64,000 nucleotides of DNA from DASSJT01 sp963715025 (GTDB lineage Bacteria > Actinomycetota > Actinomycetes > Actinomycetales > Dermatophilaceae): assembly GCA_963715025.1 (NCBI GenBank), contig CAVQQQ010000008.1, positions 62,001 through 126,000 of the forward strand, in the 5' to 3' direction. The notes under the pieces were generated by a model. The model searched no databases. It was given only the letters and a program-made list of their open reading frames with translations, and was not told the origin of the DNA. Shown here in pieces: positions 1 to 8,954 of the stretch; position 1 is the stretch's first letter, and each line of letters starts with the position of its first letter. A program made the translations under genes and the position numbers.

Positions 1-75
1 CTCGGAGATCAGCGAGGAGTACAGGCCCTCACGCCGCAGGTACGCACCGCCCTGGCCCTCCTGGCGGGCGGGGAG
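1..75 (-). pseudogene. IS3-family transposase OrfA fragment, cut by window edge
   Basis: The reverse strand reads ...LRREGLYSSLISE to the first base. LRREGLYSS is a hallmark of the OrfA (helix-turn-helix) subunit of many actinobacterial IS3-family elements, normally followed by the WRR motif that would lie outside the window. Only about 25 residues are visible, and upstream (higher coordinates) the frame loses family resemblance, so the piece is probably a remnant. Whether the rest of the element exists to the left cannot be seen. Confidence 0.55.
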
Positions 76-278
76 CCGAGGCGGTCTCGGAGGTGTCCGC
101 TCACTCGGTGTCGGGAGAATCATCGAGGAAGAGGGCCGCGGCGCCGCAGGCGCGCGGCACGGGCGATTGGCCGACCGAATGGTGTCCCACATGCGCTCGC
201 CCGATCCGCGGCAGTTGCGAGCGTTCAGGAGTGGGTCGCGGCCGAACCGACTGGCGGTGAGCGGGCCGGTGCTCGCCG

Positions 279-1284
279 TCACCGAGCCGTTCCGGTTCGC
301 GTCGAGGTTGGAGGCGTTGGCGGCCATTTTCGTGGAAAGGGCACGCGCAGTGACTCGGCGGCGACCGGTGCGTGTTCGGCGGCGGCGTGGAGTCGGTTGC
401 CGCGAAGGATGATGCCGCCGCTGGCGAGCATCCCCTCCACCAGCTCGGTGGCAAGCGTCTCGGGCGTCCGTCCGAGCAGGCGCGCGGCGTCGGTGAGCCA
501 GGACCGCGCGCGCAGGTACGGCTCAATCTCGTCGGCCGGGATGCCTTCACGGATCATCAGGGCGAACGCGAAGATGCGCCGCGCGCCGTACCAGACGGCA
601 CCGGCTGGGTCGTCCACGAGACGCTGAGCTCGGCGCAGCGCGGTCGCGAACGCCGCACCGGGGTCTGCCGGCATCGGTCCGTGCGCGGTCAGCAACGCAC
701 GTGGCTCGAGGTCGGCCACGCGCTGCAGAGACGCGAGTGCGGTGGCGGTGGCGTCGGGGCCGTCGAGTGCGAGGTTGACCCATCCGACGTCGTAGTCCGA
801 GAGGGCGTCGCCGACCACCAGCAGCCGTTCCTCGGGCTGCCACAAGCAGAGGTGTCCGGGGGTGTGCCCGGGTGTGGCCACGACTTCCCAGTCGGCCTGG
901 CCGAGCCGCAGGATCTGCGCGTCGCACGAGGGGCTCGTCCACGGTGTAGGGGCTGACGGGCTGGTCGAGGTACTCCGCGAGGCAACAGCCTGGGTCTCGC
1001 CGGGCGAGGGCGGCCGCGTCCGGGTTGCTGGCGGCGATACCGGCACCCGATGCCTGGAGTAGAGCGTTTCCGCCGACGTGGTCGGAGTGCCAGTGCGTGT
1101 TCACGACGAGCGAGACGTGCCCGGCATGGGCCTGTGTCCAGGCGAGCGTGTCGTGGGCGTGACCGACGAAGCCGCTGTCGACCAGGGCCGGTTCTGGGCC
1201 GTCCAGCAGGAGCAGGTTGGCATCGGGGAATGGCCGCTCTTGCCAGGTCACCCAGGCCGGCAGTCGCTGTGCGGCATCAGTCAT
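279..1284 (-). pseudogene. MBL-fold metallo-hydrolase, split by a frameshift
   Basis: A metallo-beta-lactamase-fold hydrolase of unknown substrate, about 330 residues if the frame is restored. The first frame (from ATG at 1284) carries the metal motif NTHWHSDHVGG (HxHxDH). Near 922 the homologous reading jumps to the next frame, where it continues DAQILRLGQ, then GHTPGHLCLW with the third metal-binding histidine, then VGDALSDYDVGWV, and runs to the stop at 279. One extra base after the VDEPLV stretch explains the break. It lies 48 bp after the PaaI-type gene on the same strand. It is either a recent pseudogene or an assembly error; the protein on both sides is well conserved. Confidence 0.75.
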
Positions 1285-1332
1285 GGACGTCGCCCCCGGG
1301 GCGCGGCGGGTGGGACATGGGGTGGTGGCGGC

Positions 1333-1791
1333 TCACGGGTCGGGGGTTGTGCTGATGCGGATGAGGGTCTGCTGGCCGGTCGCCACCAGCGACTGCTTGC
1401 CGTCCGTGACGCCGAAGACGTCGAGATGGCAGACGGTCAGGGTGCGTCCGGACTTGCGGACCGTTCCTACGGCTTCGAGGTGGTCGCCGGAGGCCGGCGC
1501 CACGAGGTTGATCCTGTACTCCACGGTGAGCACCTCGGCATCCGCGGGGAACAGGGTGAGGGCGGCGTAGCCACCCGCGCTGTCCGCGATGGCGCTGGTG
1601 GCTCCCGCGTGAACGTAGCCGTGCTGCTGGGACACTTCTGGACGGCTCGGCAGGACGATGTGCACGCGTCCTGGACCGATGTGCTCCAGGCGTGCGCCGA
1701 GGTGGCGCATCAGCCCCTGCCGCTCGAAGCTGTCCCTGATGCGCGCCTGCACGTTGGGGTCAGCCTGTCCCTGCGCTGTCACGTCTTCCAT
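1333..1791 (-). CDS. PaaI-family hotdog-fold thioesterase
   Basis: 152 aa, usual length for the family. These are acyl-CoA thioesterases, typically acting on aromatic or short acyl-CoAs in the cytoplasm. The hotdog core is visible: the helix region with QQHGYVHAGATSAIADSAGG (residues about 55-75; the H-G-G/A acid pattern of PaaI proteins) followed by the strand VEYRINLVAPASGD. The ATG start has a GAGGAG ribosome site 5 bases upstream. It reads in the same direction as the MBL-fold gene downstream and the damaged panB upstream; the three could once have formed one transcript. The substrate cannot be told from sequence. Confidence 0.85.
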   Translation of the reverse strand: MEDVTAQGQADPNVQARIRDSFERQGLMRHLGARLEHIGPGRVHIVLPSRPEVSQQHGYVHAGATSAIADSAGGYAALTLFPADAEVLTVEYRINLVAPASGDHLEAVGTVRKSGRTLTVCHLDVFGVTDGKQSLVATGQQTLIRISTTPDP

Positions 1792-1886
1792 GCGTCTCCT
1801 CAGCTAAGGGTGCGGCGGTTTGGGGGCCTGGAGGTGGACCCGGAGCGCCCGCTGCGCAGCACGCTCACCTACCCGGTGTGGGCGGC

Positions 1887-2670
1887 TCAGAAGGTGTGCT
1901 CGGGGGCGGGGAAGGAACCGTCCTTGACGTCGGCTGCGTAGGCGCGAGCGGCCTCAAGGAGTATGCCGTGGAGGTCGGCGTTCTGCTTGACGAAGCGTGG
2001 CAGGCGGCCAGTGTTGAGGCCGAAAGCGTCCTGCCAGACCAGGACTTGGGCGTCGGTCTGGTTGCCGGCGCCAATGCCGATGGTGGGGATATCCAGCTCT
2101 TGGGTGACCTGCGCAGCGACGTCGGCAGGGACCATCTCGATGAGGACCGCGAAGGCGCCGGCGTCCTGGACGGCGTGCGCGTCGGCGAGCACACGTTGCG
2201 CGGCGTCGCCCCTGCCTTGGACGCGGTAGCCGCCGTGGGGCGTGCTCGTACTGCGGGGTGAAACCGATGTGGGCGCAGACCGGGATCTCGCCGCCGGTCC
2301 GGCGTTCGATCCGCGGGACCATTTCGCGGCCTCCTTCGAGTTTCACCCCTGCGACCTGGGCCTCCTTCATGAAGCGCACCGCGGTGAGGTACGCCTGCTC
2401 CTGAGAGGCTTGGTACGACCCGAACGGCGCGTCGCCTAGGACCAGGGCGCGCTTCACGCTCGTAGCGACCGCGCGGGCCAGGGGGATGAGCTCGTCGACC
2501 GTCTCCGGCAGGGAGGTCCGGTACCCGTGGACGTTGTTGGCGGCCGAGTCCCCGACCAGGACCACGTCGAGACCGGCCTCGTCCAAGACGGCTGCGGTGT
2601 ACATGTCGTAGGCGTCGCCCGCGACCTTCCTGCCTTCCAGAACCTCTACGACGAGCGCATCGCCACCTGC
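1887..2670 (-). pseudogene. panB: Ketopantoate hydroxymethyltransferase, broken
   Basis: PanB makes ketopantoate from alpha-ketoisovalerate and methylene-THF in pantothenate synthesis. The N-terminal part reads YDMYTAAVLDEAGLDVVLVGDS, the typical PanB start of barrel, then SVKRALVLGDAPFGSYQAS and the CAHIGFTPQ motif. Just after that (about 2240) the frame shifts by one base, and the other frame carries GGYRVQGRGDAAQRVLADAH and IPTIGIGAGNQTDAQVLVWQD to the stop at 1887. The N-terminus is also damaged: the reading runs ...LEGRKVAGDAYDMYT, missing the roughly eight residues (usually ...LTAYD) expected before YDMYT, and no good start is visible. Two independent lesions argue for a true pseudogene, presumably a dispensable second copy. 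Confidence 0.75.
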
Positions 2671-2769
2671 CCGGCGTCCAGCGCCTCAGCTCCACACTCG
2701 TCATGAAGAGCGTCGTCGAGAACCGACCCCCTACCGCTTTAGCGCGCTGGTGCCCAACAGGCAGGACAC

Positions 2770-2970
2770 TCACGCCCGCGAGGGAGCCGTCGGCTCATCG
2801 GCTTTGCGCACAACGATCAACGCGTCCCTCTCCCTCTGGTGCAGTGCATAGTCCACACCCCGGAAGAGACTGGAACATGGGAACGGAACGGACCACTCCT
2901 CCAGAAAGGTCAGATAGTCATCGATTCGGTCGTTGTGGACGTGGACGCGGCACGTTCTGGCGACGGTCAT
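2770..2970 (-). CDS. Small protein, possibly antibiotic-biosynthesis-monooxygenase-like
   Basis: Sixty-six residues from ATG 2970 (a GTG at 3009 would give 79). The pattern MTVARTCRVHVHNDRIDDYL...RGVDYALHQRERDALIVV faintly resembles the ferredoxin-like ABM fold, in which an Arg-Thr-W/C start is followed by a helix and an xGxxG-V-Y strand. A GGAGG lies 11 bases before the ATG, farther than ideal. It begins only 10-50 bases after the arginase-family gene on the same strand, so it may be co-transcribed. It is shorter than usual for ABM proteins (about 100 aa) and may be a remnant. Confidence 0.35.
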   Translation of the reverse strand: MTVARTCRVHVHNDRIDDYLTFLEEWSVPFPCSSLFRGVDYALHQRERDALIVVRKADEPTAPSRA

Positions 2971-3019
2971 CGTATGGCTGGCCTCCAGGATCGCCTGCTG
3001 ATTAGGCACCAGGATTGCC

Positions 3020-3952
3020 TCACTCCTGGCGCATCGTGGCCGCGAGCACCGTGGTGACGGTTGCCACGAGATCCCGGATGGCCCTGCCGTCCGGGTCGTG
3101 GTCGGGGTTGGCCTCGGTCACGGTCAGCCCGGCAGCGTTGCCAAGGCGGAGCGCGGCACCCACGCCTTCGGCGGCGGCGGCCAGCGGTATGCCTCCGACC
3201 CGGGTGATCTCCTCGCTGAGCGGCAGCTCCAGGAAGTTGACAAGGTCGATGTCGAGGTGGACGAGCACCGCGTCGTAGCCCTCCGCCCATCCGTCCAGCA
3301 GGGAGCTCATCGAGCCCGCGGGATGGGTGATCGCGTCGGCGGTGTCCACCACGCGCAGACCCAGCCGGTCAACAGACGCGCGCTCCCCCGCGGTGATCCC
3401 GTTGAGGTTCACGCCCCAGTACGCAAGGTCCCCCGGCTGCAGCAGCGGCCTGCGCGGGCCGACGGAAGCCAAGGCGTCGACGGCGCCGGGTACGTCGAGC
3501 AGGTGGGCGGTCACCATCCAGTCCAGCGCGCCCTGCTCGGTGGTCTGCGGGGTGTTCAGGTCCGTGTGGAGATCGGCGTACACGACGCCAAGCCGCTCGA
3601 AACCGGCGGCAAGATACCCGGCAACCACCCCGATCTCGATCGCGCAACTACCCCCGAGGACGAGGTGCCGCTGGCTCGCACCAATGATCTGGCCGATCCG
3701 GTCGCGCACCCCGAGCACATCGTCGACCACCGCAGCGACATTCTGCGCGCGGGTGTTCATGTGGTCCGGCGCCCATCGGCGTAGCGGAAGGTCGCCGTGG
3801 TCTTCGACCTCGACACCGGCCGACGTCAGCGCCTCGACAATCCCGGCCTCGCGTAACGCGCGAGGCGCCTTCTCCTGGCCCGGCGCGAACGACGCCATGC
3901 TGGTCGGGGCGCCGAGAAGCCCAAGTCCTGCGACAAGAAGCGGCCGCGACAT
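3020..3952 (-). CDS. Arginase/agmatinase-superfamily protein with altered metal site
   Basis: 310 aa from ATG 3952, which has GGCGGA just upstream; an in-frame ATG at 4024 would add 24 unconserved residues. The ureohydrolase fold is recognisable: GLLGAPTSMASFAPGQEKAPRAL at the N-terminus, then YADLHTDLNTP where canonical enzymes have DAHxDxN, and HLDIDLVNFLELP where they have DxDxxDP. The first metal motif, normally GGDHS, reads GGSCAIEIG, so both the usual Asp and the His ligand are replaced. The protein may be a formimidoyl-type hydrolase, a divergent enzyme or a non-catalytic relative. Substrate unassigned. Confidence 0.75.
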   Translation of the reverse strand: MSRPLLVAGLGLLGAPTSMASFAPGQEKAPRALREAGIVEALTSAGVEVEDHGDLPLRRWAPDHMNTRAQNVAAVVDDVLGVRDRIGQIIGASQRHLVLGGSCAIEIGVVAGYLAAGFERLGVVYADLHTDLNTPQTTEQGALDWMVTAHLLDVPGAVDALASVGPRRPLLQPGDLAYWGVNLNGITAGERASVDRLGLRVVDTADAITHPAGSMSSLLDGWAEGYDAVLVHLDIDLVNFLELPLSEEITRVGGIPLAAAAEGVGAALRLGNAAGLTVTEANPDHDPDGRAIRDLVATVTTVLAATMRQE

Positions 3953-4359
3953 TCCGCCACTGTATGCGCCCAGCACGCCCCCTCGCGCGCGCGTCTGTAT
4001 GCGCCATTGCCGATGGCCCTTCACGATCCGTCTCAGTCATCGATTCATCGCTTCTTCCCACGTTTCGTTGTGGGCCCCTCGCCAGCCGCGTACCGCCGCC
4101 CGCTGAGCGAAGGTCAAGTCCTGAGCGTCCTGTGCATCGTTGGCCTGGTGATCACGCGGCGGCTGCCGCCCTTTACGGTCGTTCTGTCCGTTGTTTGCCG
4201 CTGGCGGGGGCAGCGTACTTCGCCCCGACGGGAGGAGGCATGGACTTCACCGCCTGTGCGCTGGGTCCTGTTCCAACACCACACCGGTGCCGTCGGGCGC
4301 GGCTCGCTGCAAGCACGCCCGCAAGTCCCTTGACCGGCGACGGTGAGGCAAAGGCGCCT
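3953..4359. other. Gene-free stretch between arginase-family and Hsp20 genes
   Basis: About 400 bases without a credible gene. Open frames here lack family resemblance or good ribosome sites. I see no clear hairpin terminator. It should contain the promoter of the arginase-family gene, but no convincing -35/-10 pair stands out. Confidence 0.5.
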
Positions 4360-4854
4360 TCAGCCAGCGGCGTCCGTGCTAGCGGCGGGCTCGTCGCCCT
4401 GCTCGACGGTGCTCCCCGAGATGGTGCGGCCAGCGCCGGTCGCATGCGTGATCTCGACCCTGCGCGGCTGGCTCCGCGGTGACGCGGGGATGGTCACGTG
4501 CAGGACACCGTCGGCATAGTCGGCAGTAAGGTTCTCCGAGTCCACGCCCTCGCCGAGGGAGAGTTGCCGGGCGAACGACCCCTGGGACCGCTCGGCGACA
4601 ATGACCTGCTGGCTCGCCCGGTAGGGAGGGGTGCGCTCCGCCTGGATCGTCAAGGCGCCGGAGTCGACGGTCACCTCGATGCTGTCAGGGTCGACGCCGG
4701 GTAGGTCGGCCTCGACGTGGTAGCCGCCGTCATCGCCGCGGTAGACATCCAGCGGCATCCCGAGAGGCGCGCGCGTCCCGCCAGTGGCCATCGACATGAG
4801 CCGGTCGAACTCCCGCACAGGGTCACGGAAGGGTTCAAACCTGAACACTGACAT
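4360..4854 (-). CDS. Hsp20/alpha-crystallin small heat-shock protein
   Basis: A 164-residue ATP-independent chaperone that binds unfolding proteins in the cytoplasm. The start ATG 4854 is chosen because GAGGAGG lies 5 bases upstream; the frame stays open to 4929 without support. N-terminus MSVFRFEPFRDPVREFDRLM is typical of actinobacterial Hsp18-type proteins. The alpha-crystallin domain covers about residues 35-130: PLDVYRGDDGGYHVEADLPGV, then EVTVDSGALTIQAERTP, the GSFARQLSLGEGVD strand and ADYADGVLHVTIP. The C-terminal I-x-I/V anchor is weak, and the tail is acidic and Ala-rich. Stands alone. Confidence 0.9.
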   Translation of the reverse strand: MSVFRFEPFRDPVREFDRLMSMATGGTRAPLGMPLDVYRGDDGGYHVEADLPGVDPDSIEVTVDSGALTIQAERTPPYRASQQVIVAERSQGSFARQLSLGEGVDSENLTADYADGVLHVTIPASPRSQPRRVEITHATGAGRTISGSTVEQGDEPAASTDAAG

Positions 4855-5019
4855 CGCTGCCTCCTCCTCGTGAGGTGTCGGCTTCGGGGACCACATACCG
4901 CCTCCGGCGAAGCTGTTCCCCTCCGACATGGTAGTCCTCCGGGGGTCTCCTCATTCCGGTGCGGTGCCCCCCGTTTATTGGTCCATCTCGGGTCTGAGTG
5001 CTCGTCCCTGACGAGAGTG

Positions 5020-5240
5020 CTGATGGAGCCGCGAATAGGAGGTGGACGACCGAGCAGATCGTGGCGAGACCGCAGACAGAAGGCGATCGGCCAGGACGGC
5101 AACTCGGGGTGGGCGCTGCCGGCGGCCCGGCCAATGCACGTGTGGTCCTACGACTTCGTCCCGGCGCGGACCATCGACGGCGCCCCGCTGAGAATGCTGA
5201 ACGTGGTCGATGAGCCCGCCAGGGCCGCGCCCGGCTCGCT
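5020..5240 (+). pseudogene. Degenerate IS3-family transposase remnant
   Basis: Two short pieces in different frames match IS3-family proteins. Around 5025-5110 one frame reads RRWTTEQIVARPQTEGDRPG, like the OrfA start (R-x-F-T-x-E-Q-I-V-x-x-L). Around 5135-5215 the next frame reads MHVWSYDFVPARTIDGAPL followed by RMLNVVDE, the strongly conserved OrfB block (N-x-V-W-x-x-D-F-V... L-N-V-V-D-E) of the DDE integrase core. Most of both proteins is missing, so the element is dead. Confidence 0.7.
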
Positions 5241-5904
5241 GAACAGGCGACCCGCGCAACGTTGGCTCGGCGCGGATTCTCGAGCGGATCGGCATGACCA
5301 TGAGGAAACCACCGGCAGGCGCTGGTGGAGTTCCTGACCGGCGACGGGCGACGACCGCGAGGGCCGGGGGCCCTCGCCGTCGGGTGGGTCGCAACAGCGC
5401 ATGGTTCACTGCCTCACGGTCCGCGAGTTGATTCAGCCTCAGCCTCTGCGACCTGGTGACCGGGTCGCGGTCCTGTCGCCGTCGTGGGCGGCGCCGGCGG
5501 CTTTTCCGGCGGTGCACGAGACCTATGCGGGCAGCGTACTACGCTGTGGGGAGCATGTTCCTGGAGGTATGCCGACGCCCAGCCGCAGCGGCTACCGGCG
5601 AGTAGCCAGCAGCGATGTCCGGGGCCCGAGAGCATCGCCGGCTACGCCGGCGTCGACCTGTCAGAGAACTAACAAGCCCTTGCAGCTTGCAGCGCGCGTC
5701 CCCGATGTGGGGGCGGGCGCTGTGTGTGTGCGACAGGAAGGGACCAAAGGCACTGACCCGAGTGCCCGAGCAGTGCTTACTGTTGGCGTCGACGGCCGAG
5801 GGGGGCAAAGTCCTTCTCTGGGTCGCTGGTCGAGCGCCTCCTGGCCTGGTCCCCCTCCTTTGCGCCGGGAGGCGCTGTCGGCCGTACGGGCGTCGGCCGC
5901 CGGG
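5241..5904. other. Gene-free stretch
   Basis: More than 600 bases with no supported gene. The right flank of the IS3 remnant is probably included. I see no tRNA, terminator or convincing small gene. Confidence 0.4.
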
Positions 5905-6165
5905 TCACCTCGACGTCGAACGGTCAGGCACCCAGCGCTTCACGGCGTGGCGGGTCACCATTCGCCCGTCGAGCTCGATACGGGAACCCTCGGGGTAGTC
6001 GGGCAGCTCGAGTTCCCAGCCCTCGGCCCGGAGCTGCAGCAGCCATTCCTCGTGGCTCAGGCCGGTGCTCTCGTGCCAGTCGCGAACGTCGTACTTCCAC
6101 ACGATTTCGACGGTAGCCGTCGGCCCTGTCAGGCGTGGCAGCCCGGCAGTGGCACGAGCGCACAT
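5905..6165 (-). CDS. Hypothetical protein, 86 aa
   Basis: Not recognised. The C-terminal 65 residues look like a real folded domain: VEIVWKYDVRDWHESTGLSH, then WLLQLRAEGWELELPDYP and GRMVTRHAVKRWVPD, with alternating hydrophobic strands, many tryptophans and acidic turns. The frame continues far upstream of ATG 6165 into low-quality sequence, so I take the ATG nearest the conserved-looking part. It is divergent from the HTH-like gene at 6248. Confidence 0.45.
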   Translation of the reverse strand: MCARATAGLPRLTGPTATVEIVWKYDVRDWHESTGLSHEEWLLQLRAEGWELELPDYPEGSRIELDGRMVTRHAVKRWVPDRSTSR

Positions 6166-6247
6166 CGCCGTGAGTGGCAGCCGCTGAGGTGGCCCATCCG
6201 ACCCAGGCGCAAGATTGAGGGTGGACGACCGCGGATGGAGGACCACG

Positions 6248-6547
6248 ATGATTGGGACAAGCACGACGACCTTGCGGTTCAGGGGCTCTGGTGAACACCT
6301 CCGGCTGCGCGTGGCGTCGGTTCCGGACCCGCTCACTAACGTGCGCGAATGCTGCCGGGCATCGGTTGCGCTGGAGAAGGCCTTGGGCGAGGCGATTCGC
6401 GATGCGCTCGCGGCCGGCCATAGCTGGGCTGAGGTGGGACACGAACTCGGCGTCGAGGCCAGCACGTCGGCCGGTGTGCGGGAGGAGTACGACGCTTCGC
6501 GCCGTGCGATGTGGTCGAGGTTCTGGGGCGGGGAGTCAACGAGATGA
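6248..6547 (+). CDS. Small helix-turn-helix-like protein
   Basis: 99 residues from ATG 6248, preceded by GGAGG at good spacing. Residues about 40-75, VALEKALGEAIRDALAAGHS followed by WAEVGHELGVEAST, fit the helix-turn-helix pattern of small actinobacterial proteins that carry a Clp-N-like or sigma-like HTH (A-L-x-x-G-x-S-W-x-x-V-G-x-x-L-G-V). The acidic/aromatic tail ends SRRAMWSRFWG. Its stop overlaps the ATG of the next small gene (ATGA), so the two are translationally coupled. Role unknown, possibly regulatory. Confidence 0.55.
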   Translation: MIGTSTTTLRFRGSGEHLRLRVASVPDPLTNVRECCRASVALEKALGEAIRDALAAGHSWAEVGHELGVEASTSAGVREEYDASRRAMWSRFWGGESTR

Positions 6548-6728
6548 AGCGCGCACTGGTGTCATTGGCCGGGATCTACCTGCTCGTCGCTGTGATCGGC
6601 AGGTTCGTGGAGGGCATGGGAGCCGTCGAGTGCGGTTGCGGGGGCGACTGCTGGTGTAACGTCCGGTCCTCAGCACGTTCCGCTGGGTCTTCCCCTGGGG
6701 CCACCGCGGTCCGTCGCAGGCCGACTGA
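6544..6728 (+). pseudogene. Small Cys-rich membrane peptide, frameshifted
   Basis: Starts at the ATG overlapping the previous stop. The first part reads MKRALVSLAGIYLLVAVIGR, one membrane segment, then CGCGGDCWCN. At about 6658 the frame breaks: one missing base would connect CWCN to RPVLSTFRWVFPWGHRGPSQ in the next frame and to a stop at 6726-6728. The composite resembles a small actinobacterial family that I remember as having C-x-C-x-x-x-C-W-C followed by a FRWVFP-G-H block; I cannot confirm it by search. About 60 residues when repaired. Confidence 0.5.
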
Positions 6729-6790
6729 CGGGCCCGCCGGCCTGGACGCATGGGTGATCGGCACTTGGAACCCAAGAGGATCCTTAACTT

Positions 6791-8689
6791 GTGACTGAGG
6801 ATTCCGATCATGCCGCCAAGGGGTGGGTCCCGCTGGCTCTGGGTGCGCTGGGCGTCGTGTTCGGCGACATTGGCACGAGCCCGCTCTACGCGATCCAGAC
6901 CGTCTTCTCCATCGACCACAACACGGTCAAACCCACCCCCGGCGACGTATACGGCGTGATCTCCTTGGTGTTTTGGTCGATCACGCTCGTCGTGTCGGTG
7001 AAGTACGTGGTCTTCATCTTGCGTGCCGACAACGACGGCGAAGGGGGCGTCATGGCGTTGGCGGCTTTGGCGCGCAGGGCGGTCCGGCCCGGTGGCAAGC
7101 GGTTCGGACTGGTGATGCTGCTCGGTGTGCTTGGGGCGTCGCTCTTCTACGGCGACAGCGTCATCACGCCGGCGATCTCGGTCATGTCGGCGATCGAGGG
7201 TCTTTCGGTCGCCACTCCCGAGCTTGACAACCTCGTCGTCCCGATCGGCGCCGTCGTCATCGCGGTCCTGTTCGGCGTCCAGCGGTTTGGGACGCACCTG
7301 GTGGGCCGGCTCTTCGGCCCGATCATGGTGCTGTGGTTTGCCGTGCTCGCGGTTCTCGGCGGCGCCCAGGTCGTGCGTGACCCGGCCATCCTGCGCGGCC
7401 TGTCACCTCACTACGCCGTGCTGTTCGTGGTGGAGCACCCGATCATCGCGTTCGTCGCCATGGGTGCCGTCGTCCTGGCGATCACCGGGGCGGAGGCGCT
7501 GTACGCGGACATGGGCCACTTCGGCGCCGGGCCCATCCGGCGCGCGTGGTTCCTGGCGGTGTTTCCTGCCTTGACGCTGAACTACCTTGGTCAGGGCGCA
7601 CTCATCCTCGAAGACCCCGCCACGGCGGAGAACCCGTTCTTCCGCCTTGCCCCCGATGCTCTCGTTATCCCACTGGTCGTGCTGGCGACGATCGCCACGG
7701 TCATTGCATCCCAGGCGGTGATCTCGGGCGCCTATTCGGTGTCCCGTCAGGCCGAACGTCTGGGCTACCTGCCCCGTTTGACGGTGCGCCACACGTCCAG
7801 GCATGAGCGTGGCCAGATCTACATCGCGGCGGTCAACTGGTCCCTGTTCGTCGGCGTGATGCTGCTGCTCGTGCTGTTCCGCTCCTCCGAGCACCTCGCG
7901 ACGGCCTACGGCCTCGCCGTAACGGGCACCTTCCTGATCACCACGACCCTGTTCCTCATCTTCGCGGAGTCGGCGTGGGGATGGGGGCGCGGTCGGCTGG
8001 CGGTGGTCGGCGTGCCGTGGGCAGTGCTGGAGCTGACCTACTTCGGCGCCAACCTCACGAAGGTCGCCCACGGAGGGTGGCTGCCGCTGCTGATCGCGCT
8101 CATCGTCGCCACGGTGATGCTCACCTGGCAGCGCGGGCGCACCCTGGTCACCAACCGACGCACCGAGATGGAGGGTCCGCTGGAGCCCTTCATCGACTGG
8201 CTGCACGGCGACCCGGTCGGCAAGGTGACCGGCACGGCTGTCTTCCTCCACCCGAACAAGGACTCAACGCCGCTGGCGTTGCGGGAGAACGCCACCTTCA
8301 ACCACGTCATCCACGAGAACGTCCTGATCGTGAGCACCACCTCCGAGAACGTGCCGCATGTCCCTGACGACCAGCGGGTCGAGCTGGACCACCTTGGAGA
8401 TCCGTACGACGCGATCACGCACCTGACTCTGCGGTTCGGCTTCCAGGAGGACCAGGACGTCCCGGCCGCCCTCGCCCTGGCCCGCGCCCAGGGGATCCTC
8501 GAGGTCGACCCCGACACGGCCTACTACTTCCTGTCCCGCATCAGCGTGCAGCGGGGGCCGGGCCGCGAGATGAGCCCGTGGCGCAAGCGGTTGTTCCTGG
8601 GGCTAGCGCACAATGCGGCGTCGCCGATCGAGTACTTCCGTCTGCCCGAGGACCGGACCGTTGCCATGGGTGCCGCCGTCGTCCTCTAG
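6791..8689 (+). CDS. kup: KUP-family potassium uptake permease
   Basis: 632 aa, family length. KUP/HAK/KT proteins import K+ with protons through 12 membrane segments. The N-terminal signature GVVFGDIGTSPLYAIQTVF is intact, followed by GEGGVMALAAL, LFYGDSVITPAISVMSAIEG and AEALYADMGHFG, all hallmark blocks. A cytoplasmic tail begins near residue 440 (QRGRTLVTNRRTE) and contains the conserved VPHVPDDQRVE region. The start is GTG 6791 with AAGAGGA rather far upstream (about 12 bases). No c-di-AMP riboswitch was recognisable in the leader. It stands alone; the next piece on the other strand overlaps its stop by 3 bases. Confidence 0.93.
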   Translation: MTEDSDHAAKGWVPLALGALGVVFGDIGTSPLYAIQTVFSIDHNTVKPTPGDVYGVISLVFWSITLVVSVKYVVFILRADNDGEGGVMALAALARRAVRPGGKRFGLVMLLGVLGASLFYGDSVITPAISVMSAIEGLSVATPELDNLVVPIGAVVIAVLFGVQRFGTHLVGRLFGPIMVLWFAVLAVLGGAQVVRDPAILRGLSPHYAVLFVVEHPIIAFVAMGAVVLAITGAEALYADMGHFGAGPIRRAWFLAVFPALTLNYLGQGALILEDPATAENPFFRLAPDALVIPLVVLATIATVIASQAVISGAYSVSRQAERLGYLPRLTVRHTSRHERGQIYIAAVNWSLFVGVMLLLVLFRSSEHLATAYGLAVTGTFLITTTLFLIFAESAWGWGRGRLAVVGVPWAVLELTYFGANLTKVAHGGWLPLLIALIVATVMLTWQRGRTLVTNRRTEMEGPLEPFIDWLHGDPVGKVTGTAVFLHPNKDSTPLALRENATFNHVIHENVLIVSTTSENVPHVPDDQRVELDHLGDPYDAITHLTLRFGFQEDQDVPAALALARAQGILEVDPDTAYYFLSRISVQRGPGREMSPWRKRLFLGLAHNAASPIEYFRLPEDRTVAMGAAVVL

Positions 8690-8934
8690 GTGATCCGGCG
8701 GCGGTAGGTGGCCATGGCGAAGGTGTACGCGACGATGAGGATGCCGAGGCACCAGCCGAGGGCGATCCAGATGTCGGTGCCGACCGGCTGCTGGGTGAAC
8801 ATGTCGCGGATCGCGTTGACGATGGACGTCACCGGCTGGTGCTCGGCAAAGGCGCGCACCGGGCCGGGCATGGTGCCGGTGGGCACGAATGCCGAGCTGA
8901 TGAATGGCAGGAAGATGAGCGGGTAGGTCTTTTA
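8686..8934 (-). pseudogene. 3' fragment of an ABC-2 drug-export permease
   Basis: Reads YPLIFLPFISSAFV, TGTMPGPVRAFAEHQPVTSI and GWCLGILIVAYTFAMATYRR to a stop at 8686: the last 80 or so residues of a DrrB-type permease, including the final membrane segment. It is nearly the same sequence as the C-terminus of the permease at 61302-62065 in this window. Homology ends abruptly near 8934, where the sequence passes straight into a truncated nitroreductase-like gene on the other strand, so a recombination junction lies there. Confidence 0.8.
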
Positions 8935-8954
8935 ATGAGGCCACCCGGGCCGCG

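Noticed and set aside
101..550. Reverse frame of 149 codons at the left edge
   Set aside because: Overlaps the MBL-fold pseudogene in another frame; Pro/Arg/Ser-rich without motifs.
6690..6790. Possible c-di-AMP riboswitch before kup
   Set aside because: Expected in many bacteria before K+ transporters, but the leader contains the end of the small Cys-rich gene and none of the conserved blocks.
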